This document shows positions 1 through 6,034 of a stretch of 20,229 nucleotides of DNA, in pieces (positions within the stretch are counted from its first letter, which is position 1; every line of letters begins with the position of its first letter). Under the pieces are notes generated by a model. That model worked only from the letters and a program-made list of their open reading frames with translations, did no database searches and was not told where the DNA came from. Made by a program: the position numbers and the translations under genes. This stretch comes from Collinsella sp. (lineage in GTDB: Bacteria > Actinomycetota > Coriobacteriia > Coriobacteriales > Coriobacteriaceae): positions 1-20,229 of the forward strand of contig DXZQ01000033.1 in NCBI GenBank assembly GCA_019419585.1, read 5' to 3'.

Positions 1-45
1 GAGGCCGAGCGCAAAATGGATTCTAAAAAACACCTTGCCAAATAG
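1..45 (+). CDS. possible 3' end of an upstream gene (partial)
   Basis: From base 1 the first frame reads EAERKMDSKKHLAK and stops with TAG at 43-45. This could be the lysine-rich C-terminus of a protein that begins outside the window. A GC-rich hairpin at 58-100 follows, as expected at the end of a transcript. Only 14 residues are visible, so no family can be assigned. The open frame could be chance. Confidence 0.3.
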   Translation, partial: EAERKMDSKKHLAK

Positions 46-57
46 GAGCGTCAGGGG

Positions 58-100
58 GCACGGGCCGGCGCAGCGCGAAGCGCAAAGCGTCGGCCCGTGC
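58..100. repeat. GC-rich inverted repeat between convergent gene ends
   Basis: Arms GCACGGGCCG (58-67) and CGGCCCGTGC (91-100) are perfect complements. The pairing extends three more base pairs inward, one of them a G-U wobble. No T-run follows on either strand, so it is terminator-like or a repeat element, not a classic intrinsic terminator. Confidence 0.5.
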
Positions 101-121
101 ATGCCCGAGGACGTTTGCAAA

Positions 122-151
122 ACTAAGCCCCGGCCCCCGCGCCGGGATAGA
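122..151 (-). terminator. probable terminator of the alpha/beta hydrolase gene
   Basis: On the minus strand, directly after the TAA stop (154-152), CCCGGC (146-141) and GCCGGG (134-129) form a 6-bp GC stem with a 6-nt loop. GCTTAGTTTT follows, which is a weak U-rich tail. The tail is interrupted, so efficiency is uncertain. Confidence 0.5.
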
Positions 152-1489
152 TTACCGTTCGACCCTGGCCGACCACTCCCAGCAGCCCACCGGCTCGCCG
201 TCGATGAGTACGTTGCCCCCGTCGAAGTCTTGATAACACAGGTCGTTGAACTGGTGGATCCACACGCCGTGATTGAATGTCTTCTTGGCCGAGCCGTCGG
301 CCTCGCGGTACACGCCGGTCAGGTTCTCGACATGGCTAAAGTAGGTGAGGTGTACGTTGGCGCCGGCATCGCGCAGGCGTGCCGTGAGCGGCAGCACCGT
401 CTGCTGCGGGCACACGAGCTCGTCGCCCTTGGAGTGCGTAAACCACAGCGGCGTCTTGGAGAGTGCGGCCACGTCCTCGTCAGTGGCGTTGTACCACGGC
501 GCGCAGCAGGGAAGGCCCGCGGCGAAGAAATCGGGGTAGTCGGCGCACAGGCGCAGGGTCATAAAGCCGCCGTTGGAAAGGCCGGCGACCACGATACGAT
601 CGGTGTCGATGCGGTCGGCATGCTCGGCGACAAACTCGTCGATGAGCGCCTTGAGCACGGGGGAGTAGATGCTTTGGTTGGAGCGGCCGAGTTGCTCGAC
701 GCCGTTGTCCATCCAAAACGTGGGCGATTGCGGCACGAGCACCCAGGCAAAGCCGCCAAAGTAGCGCTGGATCTGCTTTTGCGAGAGCGCTGTCACGCGG
801 TTGCCGGTGTAGGCGCGCGTCGCGCCCTCGCCCTGCGTGGCGCCCTTGCCCTCGCCGGCGCCGTGCAGGTACACGATCAGCGGCGCTTTCTCGACGGCGA
901 GCGTGTCCTTAGGCGCAAACGGGTTGAAGAGTGCGGAGTCGGTGGGCTCAAAGCTCGGCTCAAAATAGCCGTACTCGAGCGCGATACCGTCGACGGGCGT
1001 TTGCTGCACGGCGTTGTGCCAGCCCTTGAGCGCGGAGCAGATGTCGCCGCGGCTGCGATCGAAGACGAGGCCTGCGGCGGGATCGTCCCCGTCCTCGCCC
1101 GGGAGCGCCACAAGCTGCGTGACGCGCAGCTGGTTCTCTATATAGCGCGAACCCAGCACGCCACCCTCGATCTCTTTGGTGAGACGCACCTCGGGCGTCT
1201 CGAGCGCCACATGGGTGCCCTTGGGCAGGCGGCGGCCGTTCTCATCGCAGGGGTAGGCGGCGAGCACCGGCACGTAGCCCACGGAGGGTGCCGCGTGATC
1301 GGCGCCGTGCTCCTTGCGCATCAGGACCTCGCCGGCGCGCTCGTGGCGGGCACAGTAGATATTGAACGCGTGCTCGTTCACGTCGTTGGCGCGCACGGTA
1401 CAGGGCAAGTCGAGTACGACCTTGCTGATCCAGGGGCCAAAATCGCCCAGTGCGGTGACGGTTGCGTAGGTACACGATTTGAGTTCCAT
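152..1489 (-). CDS. alpha/beta hydrolase (esterase / prolyl-oligopeptidase-like), 445 aa
   Basis: This is a predicted serine hydrolase acting on an ester or peptide bond; the substrate is unknown. Residues about 1-170 form a beta-rich, Ig-like N-terminal part. Residues about 200-420 form the alpha/beta hydrolase fold. The oxyanion strand motif YLHGAG is at 207-212 and the nucleophile elbow GLSNGG is at 303-308, with Ser305. Asp356 (in SKGDELV) and His407 (in FNHGVW) are likely triad partners. The layout matches the COG4099 / PHB-depolymerase-like esterases and S9-type peptidases found in carbohydrate loci. No signal peptide is seen, so it is probably cytoplasmic. It starts at ATG 1489 behind an AGGAG-type site and is divergent from the PTS gene, sharing its operator-rich control region. 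It may remove acyl groups from imported glycosides, but that is inference from context. Confidence 0.8.
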   Translation of the reverse strand: MELKSCTYATVTALGDFGPWISKVVLDLPCTVRANDVNEHAFNIYCARHERAGEVLMRKEHGADHAAPSVGYVPVLAAYPCDENGRRLPKGTHVALETPEVRLTKEIEGGVLGSRYIENQLRVTQLVALPGEDGDDPAAGLVFDRSRGDICSALKGWHNAVQQTPVDGIALEYGYFEPSFEPTDSALFNPFAPKDTLAVEKAPLIVYLHGAGEGKGATQGEGATRAYTGNRVTALSQKQIQRYFGGFAWVLVPQSPTFWMDNGVEQLGRSNQSIYSPVLKALIDEFVAEHADRIDTDRIVVAGLSNGGFMTLRLCADYPDFFAAGLPCCAPWYNATDEDVAALSKTPLWFTHSKGDELVCPQQTVLPLTARLRDAGANVHLTYFSHVENLTGVYREADGSAKKTFNHGVWIHQFNDLCYQDFDGGNVLIDGEPVGCWEWSARVER

Positions 1490-1971
1490 GAGCTACTCCT
1501 TTGTGCCGCAAGTACTAAACAAGGGCGGCAATACAGACTAAACATGTTTAGTTTAATGCAGAACTGTAGAATGAGCAGATGAACTCGGTAAACGGTAAAA
1601 CTGAACACGCAATGAACTAGTAAACAGACGTTTACTATTAACTAACAGGACTTTTGTTGATGAGCTAGCTCGTTACCAAGGTGTTTATCAAAATAAAAGC
1701 CCACGTAAATAGCCATATATCAATATCTGGTCAAATAGACATCTTCTACCGTCTAAATACGCTTACCCCCCATTTCCTACCGTTCACCGGACTTCAGACG
1801 GCAAAATTGCCACAAATCAGGCACTCCGTGTAAACTAAAGCCCGTAAACGTTCAGTAAACAAATTGTTTACCGCAACGTTAAAGCCCGGGCCGCCGTAAG
1901 GGGTTATAGCGGTAAGGGTCCATGCAAGTCGCGGCGTTAGGTACGCCGCATAATTATTGAGGAGGGGTCCC
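1490..1971. promoter_or_regulatory. 482-bp divergent control region with GTAAAC palindromes
   Basis: This AT-rich stretch has no convincing gene. It lies between the divergent alpha/beta hydrolase and PTS genes. It contains three good palindromes: ACTAAACATGTTTAGT (1537-1552), TAGTAAAC-AGAC-GTTTACTA (1618-1637) and GTAAACAA-A-TTGTTTAC (1855-1871). Single GTAAAC half-sites lie at 1588, 1830 and 1844. The sites look like operators for a dimeric repressor of LacI/GalR or similar type; the protein is not identified. One cluster is 100-140 bp upstream of the PTS start. The other two palindromes are 50-150 bp upstream of the hydrolase start. Confidence 0.65.
1931..1949 (+). promoter_or_regulatory. 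hairpin in the PTS gene leader
   Basis: GCGGCGT-TAGGT-ACGCCGC is a 7-bp perfect stem with a 5-nt loop. It ends 10 nt before the AGGAGGGG ribosome binding site of the PTS gene. It could affect mRNA stability or translation. It has no T-run and does not look like the antiterminator element bound by BglG/LicT proteins. Confidence 0.35.
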
Positions 1972-3393
1972 ATGGCAGACAACAGGCAGATTGCCACCGA
2001 GGTCCTCGAGCTCGTTGGCGGCGCCGAGAACGTCAAGATGGCCACCAACTGCATGACGCGTCTGCGCCTTACGCTCAAGGACAACAACAAGGCCGAGGTC
2101 GAGAAGATCAAGAAGATCAAGGGCGTTTTGGGTTGCCAGTTCTCCGGCAGCCAGCTCCAGGTCATCGTCGGTCAGAACGTGCCCAAGGTTCTTGACGAGT
2201 TCGTGGCTATCTCTGGCGTTACACGCGGTGCTGCCGTCGACGAGAACCTCGACGACGCTCCCAAGGAGAAGCTCACGCTCAAGGGTATCGGCAATGCGAT
2301 TCTCGACTACCTTTCCGGCACGATGGTCCAGCTTATCCCGCTGGTTATGGCTGCTGGTCTGTTCCGTACCTTTGCTGTCGTCCTCGGTCCGCAGGTATTC
2401 GGTCTTCTGTCTGAAACCGATCCCACGTACACGTTCTTTAATACCACGTTGTACGAGGCCGGCTTTTACTTCCTGCCGATCTACCTGGGATATGCAGCCG
2501 CAAAGAAGCTCGGCACCAACCCGATGCTCGGCCTGCTCTGCGGTGGCATCCTTGTTGCCCCGAGCATTGTCTCGGCCGCTGCCGAGGGCTCGATGATGAG
2601 CGTTTACGGTATCCAGATCGCTGCTGCTAACTATTCGCAGACGGTTCTGCCCATCATGCTCACCGTGCCTGTGCTCTATGTGGTTGAAAAGTTCATGAAG
2701 AAGCACGTGCCCGACGTTCTGTCCACGCTCTTCACCCCCTTCTTCACCATGATCGTCGTCGTCCCCATCATGTTCCTGTGCCTCGCTCCTATCGGCGACC
2801 TGCTCGGCCAGGGCGTCGCTGCCGTCCTCTTCGGCCTGCAGAACTTCGGCGGTGTGTTTACCATCCTCGCCATGATGATTCTTGGTGCCTTCTGGCAGCT
2901 GTTCGTCGTTGCCGGCATGCACATGCCGGTCCTCATGATCGCCATGGTCCACATCATGCAGGTTGGTTACGACCCCTTCCTGTTCGTTGCTACTAACTGC
3001 GCCATGACCGCCGTTTGGGGCTGTGCCATCGGTGCCTTCCTCCGCATCCGCAATAAGGAGGAGAAGGGCCTGTGCGCCGGCTACGTCGTCTCCGCACTCC
3101 TCGGTGGCGTTACCGAGCCTGCGCTCTTCGGAACCGTGCTTCGTTTCCGTCGCACCATGATCGGCATGATTATCGGTGGTGCCGCTGGCGCCCTCGTCTC
3201 CGCGCTGCTCCACGTTACTCTCTACGTTGGTGCCATGGCCACGAACTTCCTGGTATTCCTTGGCTACCTCCAGGGTGGTCTCGAGAACACCATCTGTGCC
3301 GTTGCCGGTATGGCTGTCGCGTGCATCGTGTCCGCCGTCGTGGTTTACTTCACCGGCTTCTCCAAGGAGGAGCTCGCCGAGATGGAGGCCTAG
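1972..3393 (+). CDS. PTS transporter subunit EIIBC, Glc family (beta-glucoside/glucose type), 473 aa
   Basis: This membrane permease imports and phosphorylates a sugar, using phosphate passed from a separate EIIA. The EIIB domain is residues 1 to about 90. Cys27 in TNCMTRLR is the expected phosphorylation site (family motif CxTRLR). The EIIC domain, about 105-465, has many hydrophobic helices and the hallmark GGVTEPALFG at 378-387. No IIA domain is fused at the C-terminus, unlike BglF-type EIIBCA proteins; the stand-alone EIIA at 11605 could supply it. I chose ATG 1972 because AGGAGGGG ends 4 nt upstream; an upstream in-frame TTG at 1957 precedes that site. The gene is rich in GCT/GTT codons compared with its neighbours, which hints at high expression. 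The nearby GH1 phospho-beta-glucosidase suggests a beta-glucoside substrate, but glucose or another sugar cannot be excluded. Confidence 0.9.
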   Translation: MADNRQIATEVLELVGGAENVKMATNCMTRLRLTLKDNNKAEVEKIKKIKGVLGCQFSGSQLQVIVGQNVPKVLDEFVAISGVTRGAAVDENLDDAPKEKLTLKGIGNAILDYLSGTMVQLIPLVMAAGLFRTFAVVLGPQVFGLLSETDPTYTFFNTTLYEAGFYFLPIYLGYAAAKKLGTNPMLGLLCGGILVAPSIVSAAAEGSMMSVYGIQIAAANYSQTVLPIMLTVPVLYVVEKFMKKHVPDVLSTLFTPFFTMIVVVPIMFLCLAPIGDLLGQGVAAVLFGLQNFGGVFTILAMMILGAFWQLFVVAGMHMPVLMIAMVHIMQVGYDPFLFVATNCAMTAVWGCAIGAFLRIRNKEEKGLCAGYVVSALLGGVTEPALFGTVLRFRRTMIGMIIGGAAGALVSALLHVTLYVGAMATNFLVFLGYLQGGLENTICAVAGMAVACIVSAVVVYFTGFSKEELAEMEA

Positions 3394-3432
3394 TCGCCCC
3401 AGCCTTGGTCTAAATAAGACCCCCTACACGAC

Positions 3433-3480
3433 AGGGCTCCGCTTGGCATAAGCCCGGCGGGGCCTTCCTGTAGACTTTTT
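3433..3480 (+). terminator. terminator after the PTS gene
   Basis: AGGGCTCCGC (3433-3442) pairs with GCGGGGCCTT (3457-3466) through ten base pairs, including two G-U wobbles, around a 14-nt loop. TTTTT follows at 3476-3480. It lies 40 nt after the PTS stop. The T-run is about 9 nt from the stem, so it may not be maximally efficient. Confidence 0.6.
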
Positions 3481-3619
3481 AGGAGAGACGTAAGGGCCCT
3501 GTGCTTCGCGTGCGTTCAATTTGAGCTGAGCAACTGCAGCCGCAGACCCTACTGTGATAATGCGGCAGGCGACTTCTTTACCTCCCTCCTAGCAAGTCTC
3601 CCCAAGAGAAAGGTGCCAT

Positions 3620-4933
3620 ATGAGCTTGGGAAAACTGACCGTCAATACCCGTGAGGACGGGTTCCTCTGCGACGGCAAACCATTCTTTTGGTTTGCCGAT
3701 ACGTGCTGGAGCGCCTTTACGAGCATCATCGAGGACGATTGGGACTACTATCTCACCCGCCGTGCCGAGCAGGGCATGAACGTGCTGCAGATCAATACCC
3801 TGCCGCAGTGGGACCGCTGCCTGCCCGACCTGGGCATTTGGCCCTACGCGAGCGAGGACGGCGTGCACTTTGACTGGAGCCGCCCCAACCAGGAGTACTG
3901 GGACCGCGCCCGCCGCATGTGCCAGGCAGCCGTGGAGCACGGCATTCGCCCGGCGCTCGTGCTCATGTGGTGCAACTACGTGCCCGGTACCTGGGGCTCC
4001 GTGATCGCCGAGCGCCTGGGTGCCGAGGTCATGCCGCGCGAGGAGGTTCGCGCACACGTTGCCCGCGTCGTCGAGAACCTGGGCGAGTTCGACCCCGTCT
4101 ACGTGGTGACAGGCGACACCGACTTTAAGACCGACGAGGCTATCGCCTATTACGGGGATGCACTCGACGAGGTCACCAAGCTGGCTCCCGAGTCCTTGCA
4201 CACCATGCATATCAACCGTGGCAACCGCGCCCTGCCCGAGCAGTTTGCCGATCGCTTGGACTTCTACATGTTCCAGCCCGGCCACAACTATAGCGGTCAG
4301 GAGGAAGCTTGGAAGCTGCCCGAGGATTTTCGCGCGCAGTATCCCAAAAAGCCGATGGTCAATTCCGAGCCCTGCTACGAGCAAATGGGCGCGAGCCGCA
4401 ACGTGTACTGGCGTTTTACCGCGCAGGATTGTCGCGCGAGTGTTTGGTCGAGCATTCTGGCCGGTGCCTCGGCGGGCATTACCTACGGCGCACACGGCGT
4501 GTGGAACTGGCAGACCTCTCAGAGCCGCGGCAGCGTTCTCGGCGAGGGCTTTGACATGCCGTTCCGCTGGCAAGAGTGCCTGCAGTTTGCGGGCGTATGG
4601 GACTTTGGCCTGATCGAGCACGTGCTGCGCGGCCTGGGCACCACGAGCGCGGACGGGGCGGCAGCCGTTGAACCCGCGCAGGAGCTGCTCGACGATGCAC
4701 GCGAGGCCATCCGTGTGGCGCGCGTGGGCGAGCGCGTGGTGGTCTATCTGCCGAGGACCACGGCCGTCAAGCTCAAACTCGAGGGCGGCACCACCGCCTG
4801 GAATGCTGTGGCGTTTGACCTAGAGAACAAGCGCGTGGCAAACCTGCCGGTTGTGCCCGTCGACGGTGCCGTGCGCGTGGCCCAGCATCCCTTCGAGCAC
4901 GATGCACTCCTGGTGGTCTCGCCCGCTCAGTAG
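3620..4933 (+). CDS. DUF4038 apiosidase-like glycoside hydrolase, 437 aa
   Basis: This is a predicted retaining glycosidase with a TIM-barrel fold. DUF4038 proteins include the GH140 apiosidases that act on pectic rhamnogalacturonan II. The N-terminal signature is clear: GKPFFWFADTCWSAF (19-33) followed by YLTRRAEQGMNVLQ (44-57). GDTD at 165-168 and NSEPCYE at 248-254 are the usual places for the catalytic Asp/Glu pair, with Glu250 as the candidate nucleophile. A beta-sandwich tail (about 350-437) is the expected C-terminal domain. There is no signal peptide, so it acts in the cytoplasm on small imported substrates, unlike the secreted Bacteroides apiosidases. It starts at ATG 3620 behind AAAGGTG. 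It lies 226 bp after the PTS gene, past a terminator, and probably has its own promoter. The exact sugar cleaved is not determined by sequence. Confidence 0.82.
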   Translation: MSLGKLTVNTREDGFLCDGKPFFWFADTCWSAFTSIIEDDWDYYLTRRAEQGMNVLQINTLPQWDRCLPDLGIWPYASEDGVHFDWSRPNQEYWDRARRMCQAAVEHGIRPALVLMWCNYVPGTWGSVIAERLGAEVMPREEVRAHVARVVENLGEFDPVYVVTGDTDFKTDEAIAYYGDALDEVTKLAPESLHTMHINRGNRALPEQFADRLDFYMFQPGHNYSGQEEAWKLPEDFRAQYPKKPMVNSEPCYEQMGASRNVYWRFTAQDCRASVWSSILAGASAGITYGAHGVWNWQTSQSRGSVLGEGFDMPFRWQECLQFAGVWDFGLIEHVLRGLGTTSADGAAAVEPAQELLDDAREAIRVARVGERVVVYLPRTTAVKLKLEGGTTAWNAVAFDLENKRVANLPVVPVDGAVRVAQHPFEHDALLVVSPAQ

Positions 4934-4987
4934 CGCGCGGTTCCAACGCGACCAGCGGCAAAAAGGCCCGAATAACGACTACAGAAT

Positions 4988-5051
4988 GAGGGTGGATAAT
5001 CTCCCGTTTTTTGCCTGTGTACAGGCTCAAAGTGGGAGATTATCCACCCTC
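4988..5051. repeat. 18-bp perfect inverted repeat with nested hairpin
   Basis: Arms GAGGGTGGATAATCTCCC (4988-5005) and its exact complement (5034-5051) flank a 28-nt centre. That centre contains a second stem, GCCTG-TGTA-CAGGC (5013-5026). It sits between the convergent DUF4038 and RpiR genes. It could end transcription from both sides, but the T-run (GTTTTTT, 5006-5012) is inside the loop. A dispersed palindromic repeat or small RNA is equally possible. Confidence 0.7.
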
Positions 5052-5083
5052 GTCATTTAAGTGTCCAAAAATCCTCTCTCGTT

Positions 5084-5938
5084 TTATTTGAGCCCGGGCA
5101 GCTTGGTAAAGGGGGAGGACTGCTCGAGGAACTCGGAGCAGCGGGCGTAATCTTTGGCAAAGTAGCTGCTGTAGAGCGAATCGAGCACGTATTGCACGGC
5201 GATGTGACTGGCAAACTGCGTGATGCGGTGGCTCAAGCTTTCGATATCGCTCACGGTGAGATATGCCGCAAAGCCGGGGTGAATGCGGGCACAGTATGGC
5301 GTGCCGATGACGATGACCGGGACATGTCGACTGCAGAGGATCGGCAAGATCTCCTTGAGGTTGGGGGCAAGGCCGCTGTAGGAGATGACGATTGCCACAT
5401 GGTCGGGGCCCGAGGCGAGCGCCGTGCGCACTTGGGCCTCGATATTGTCGTGGCATGTCGAGCTCTTACCGGCGGAAAGCAGGCGATCGCGGAACATTCC
5501 CGCCGGATACAGGTTATGCGAGCCCGTGTAGATGTCCACGGTGCCGGCGCGTAAGACGAGCTTGGCGGCGTAGTCGAGCTGTGCCGGGTCGAGGATCTCG
5601 CGCGTCTCGGAAAGCGTGGTCTCGTACAGTCGCGCCATGCGCTCGGAGATCTCCTGGGCGCTGGAGGTCGCATCAAAGGGAAAGTTGATATCCACCTCGG
5701 GGGCGGAGTCTGCGCGCGAGGCTGCGCGCATCAGCTCGACCTTGAGTTCTTTGAAGCCCTCGAGGCCGAGCTTTTTGCAAAAGCGGTGGATGCTCGCAAC
5801 GGAGACATTGGCCTGGCGCGCAAATTCCTTAATGGAGAGCCCGCGGACGTCCTCGCCCATGGCAAGAACCGTCTGTCCGAGCTGCTGCTCGGTGGGGGTG
5901 AGCTCCTTGCCCTGCGTGATTTTGCGCTTGATGTCCAT
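5084..5938 (-). CDS. MurR/RpiR family transcriptional regulator, 284 aa
   Basis: This DNA-binding regulator is expected to respond to a phosphorylated sugar. Residues 1 to about 77 form the RpiR helix-turn-helix domain (LTPTEQQLGQTVL, then IKEFARQANVSVASIHRFCKKLGLEGFKELK). Residues about 110-245 form a SIS sugar-phosphate-binding domain, with IYTGSHN (135-141) and ISYSGLAPN. Length is normal for the family. It starts at ATG 5938 with AGGAG 4 nt upstream. It lies downstream of the GH106-like gene on the same strand, but a strong terminator separates them. A GTAAAC half-site (5981-5986), like those before the PTS gene, lies about 45 bp upstream. It is a candidate regulator of the surrounding glycoside genes; that link is inferred. 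Confidence 0.9.
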   Translation of the reverse strand: MDIKRKITQGKELTPTEQQLGQTVLAMGEDVRGLSIKEFARQANVSVASIHRFCKKLGLEGFKELKVELMRAASRADSAPEVDINFPFDATSSAQEISERMARLYETTLSETREILDPAQLDYAAKLVLRAGTVDIYTGSHNLYPAGMFRDRLLSAGKSSTCHDNIEAQVRTALASGPDHVAIVISYSGLAPNLKEILPILCSRHVPVIVIGTPYCARIHPGFAAYLTVSDIESLSHRITQFASHIAVQYVLDSLYSSYFAKDYARCSEFLEQSSPFTKLPGLK

Positions 5939-5980
5939 ATGACTCCTATGCGTTCGTATCGCGATGTATCAATCATAGCG

Positions 5981-6020
5981 GTAAACAAAACGCCCGGCTT
6001 AGGAGAGCAAGCCGGGCGTT
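5981..6020 (-). terminator. strong intrinsic terminator after the GH106-like gene
   Basis: Read on the minus strand, AACGCCCGGCTT (6020-6009), an 8-nt loop and AAGCCGGGCGTT (6000-5989) form a perfect 12-bp stem. TTGTTT follows. It ends the transcript of the large hydrolase 15 nt after its stop codon. The tail overlaps a GTAAAC motif in the leader of the RpiR gene. Confidence 0.9.
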
Positions 6021-6034
6021 GTTGTGTGGGACCG

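Noticed and set aside
35..1582. 515-codon plus-strand open frame opposite the alpha/beta hydrolase
   Set aside because: The minus-strand protein carries a full Ser-Asp-His triad. The plus frame is a shadow.
1931..1949. PTS leader hairpin considered as a BglG/LicT antiterminator target
   Set aside because: It is too short and symmetric, lacks the bulged internal loops of such RNA targets, and no overlapping terminator or BglG-type gene is visible.
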